Part shown: piece by piece, positions 63,292 to 64,000 of the stretch
How positions within the stretch are numbered: position 1 is the first letter of the stretch
How the letters are laid out: each line of letters begins with the position of its first letter
NCBI GenBank assembly: GCA_013399115.1
Contig: VXAA01004321.1
Span: 1-64,000, forward strand
Reading direction: 5' to 3'
DNA from: Anseranas semipalmata
Taxonomy: Eukaryota; Chordata; Aves; Anseriformes; Anseranatidae
Length of the DNA: 64,000 bases
The notes under the pieces: model-generated
What the model was told of the DNA's origin: nothing
The model's input: only the letters and a program-made list of their open reading frames with translations
The model's database searches: none
Translations under genes and position numbers: made by a program

Positions 63292-63699
63292 TTAACTGAG
63301 AGAAGCATTCCATTCCCAAATGTTTATGAAACCATTTCTTCTTTGATAAGAAGGTAGTTTTTGCATGCCTGCGCCTTGGAGATCATTAGGAAGCTGCTGC
63401 AGTAAATCAGGTTTATTCATACCAAAGCACAGACTTTTTGTGTAGTAACATTCAGGGACAAACTTCAACTCAAAACTTTCCCTGATTTTGGTTGGTTTTG
63501 TCACGTTTCTTGCAGGATGGTGGTGACTGTTGAGCTGCACGTTGTGCCTCCAAACTTCGTGGAGTTTGCCCCTCAAATAACTCCATAGCTTAGCGTACTC
63601 CTCATAAACAGAGTTGGTTAGCAGGACTGAAGTTTCCCTGTCAGAAAGTACAATGTCGAACAGTATCAAACCTTTCAAGTGCTGCTTTACAGAAACACA
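63292..63699 (-). CDS. Candidate terminal coding exon of an unrecognised gene
   Basis: On the minus strand a strong acceptor (tatattcttgttctcttcag, AG at 63701-63700) is followed by 408 bases open in phase 0: 135 codons and a stop at 63294-63292. The frame starts Cys-Val-Ser-Val-Lys. It contains hydrophobic and charged helical segments (LILFDIVLSDRE, EEYAKLWSYLRGKLHEVW), a histidine cluster (NSHHHPARN), an ESFELKFVPECYY segment, and ends INIWEWNASLS. At least six CpGs survive inside it, unlike its flanks, which fits selective constraint on codons. No signal peptide or catalytic motif is evident. I do not recognise the family. Upstream exons would lie beyond the right end of the window. It could still be a decayed exon, but it is the best coding candidate here. 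Confidence 0.62.
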   Translation of the reverse strand, partial: CVSVKQHLKGLILFDIVLSDRETSVLLTNSVYEEYAKLWSYLRGKLHEVWRHNVQLNSHHHPARNVTKPTKIRESFELKFVPECYYTKSLCFGMNKPDLLQQLPNDLQGAGMQKLPSYQRRNGFINIWEWNASLS

Positions 63700-64000
63700 C
63701 TGAAGAGAACAAGAATATAACAAAACTGAACAAGTTGTCAAACTGATATGAATCCTAAAAACTAAAGTTCTTGCCTTAAAATGGTATGTAAAATCTGCAA
63801 GTTGTAGTTTGCTCTGATTTGGATTGTTCCCTACACTGTCTAATCATGAAGGAACCTGAGTTCAGTGGTTACACCACAGCGTGAGGGCAATCAGTCATCA
63901 TTCATCCTGTTGCACTGAGGTAAATCTTTGACTTAGCTTTAGCTTAGTTAACCCAACATCCTGTGGTGCAGGAACATGTTTTTGCAGGATACCTTACGGA
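63700..64000 (-). other. Probable intron upstream of the minus-strand terminal exon
   Basis: On the minus strand this sequence leads into the acceptor at 63701-63700 through a T-rich tract (cagttttgttatattcttg). No second exon is visible before the window edge. Confidence 0.45.

Noticed and set aside
1..64000. tRNA, rRNA, CRISPR, prokaryotic operon or phage-like features
   Set aside because: None was seen. The sequence texture, LINE and LTR content and splice-type signals are those of vertebrate nuclear DNA.

Overview
The window is vertebrate nuclear DNA, almost certainly from a bird. It is AT-rich and non-coding over nearly all of its length, with no operon-like gene packing. It carries avian-type CR1 LINE ends (positions 1-22 and 10721-10838), much older CR1-clade LINE relics (58490-59130 and 61225-61540), and one solo endogenous-retrovirus LTR of the ERVL-like type common in Neoaves (28879-29492). 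Scaffold gaps (runs of N at 15553-15607 and 42395-42431, single N at 19079 and 44183) sit in or beside homopolymer or pyrimidine tracts, as expected of a draft assembly.

Layout. 1-35.6 kb is intron or intergenic DNA with microsatellites, repeat relics and a few stretches that read like conserved regulatory DNA (about 9.8-10.0, 14.1-14.4, 20.1-20.5 and 32.3-32.7 kb). At 35669-35858 a plus-strand open segment follows a good splice acceptor and ends in a stop with AATAAA 15 bases later, so it looks like the last exon of an unrecognised gene. 36-58 kb is again mostly non-coding, with a near-perfect 27-bp hairpin (37374-37437), a MIR-like SINE relic (about 37905-38030) and a weaker exon candidate at 53130-53324. 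58.5-61.5 kb holds the old LINE pieces and a GC-richer patch with a possible small exon (59843-59905). At the right edge a minus-strand segment (63699-63292) looks like the terminal coding exon of a second unrecognised gene running in from the right. If both terminal exons are real, the two genes point toward each other across about 27 kb.

I found no tRNA, rRNA, CRISPR array or gene cluster, and nothing that amounts to a new biological system. The most useful observations are the two unassigned terminal exons, the young solo LTR with intact 5-bp target-site duplications, and a scattered family of old palindromic repeat relics built around a CCATTGA...TCAATGG core. Family names for repeats rest on remembered consensus features, not on a search.
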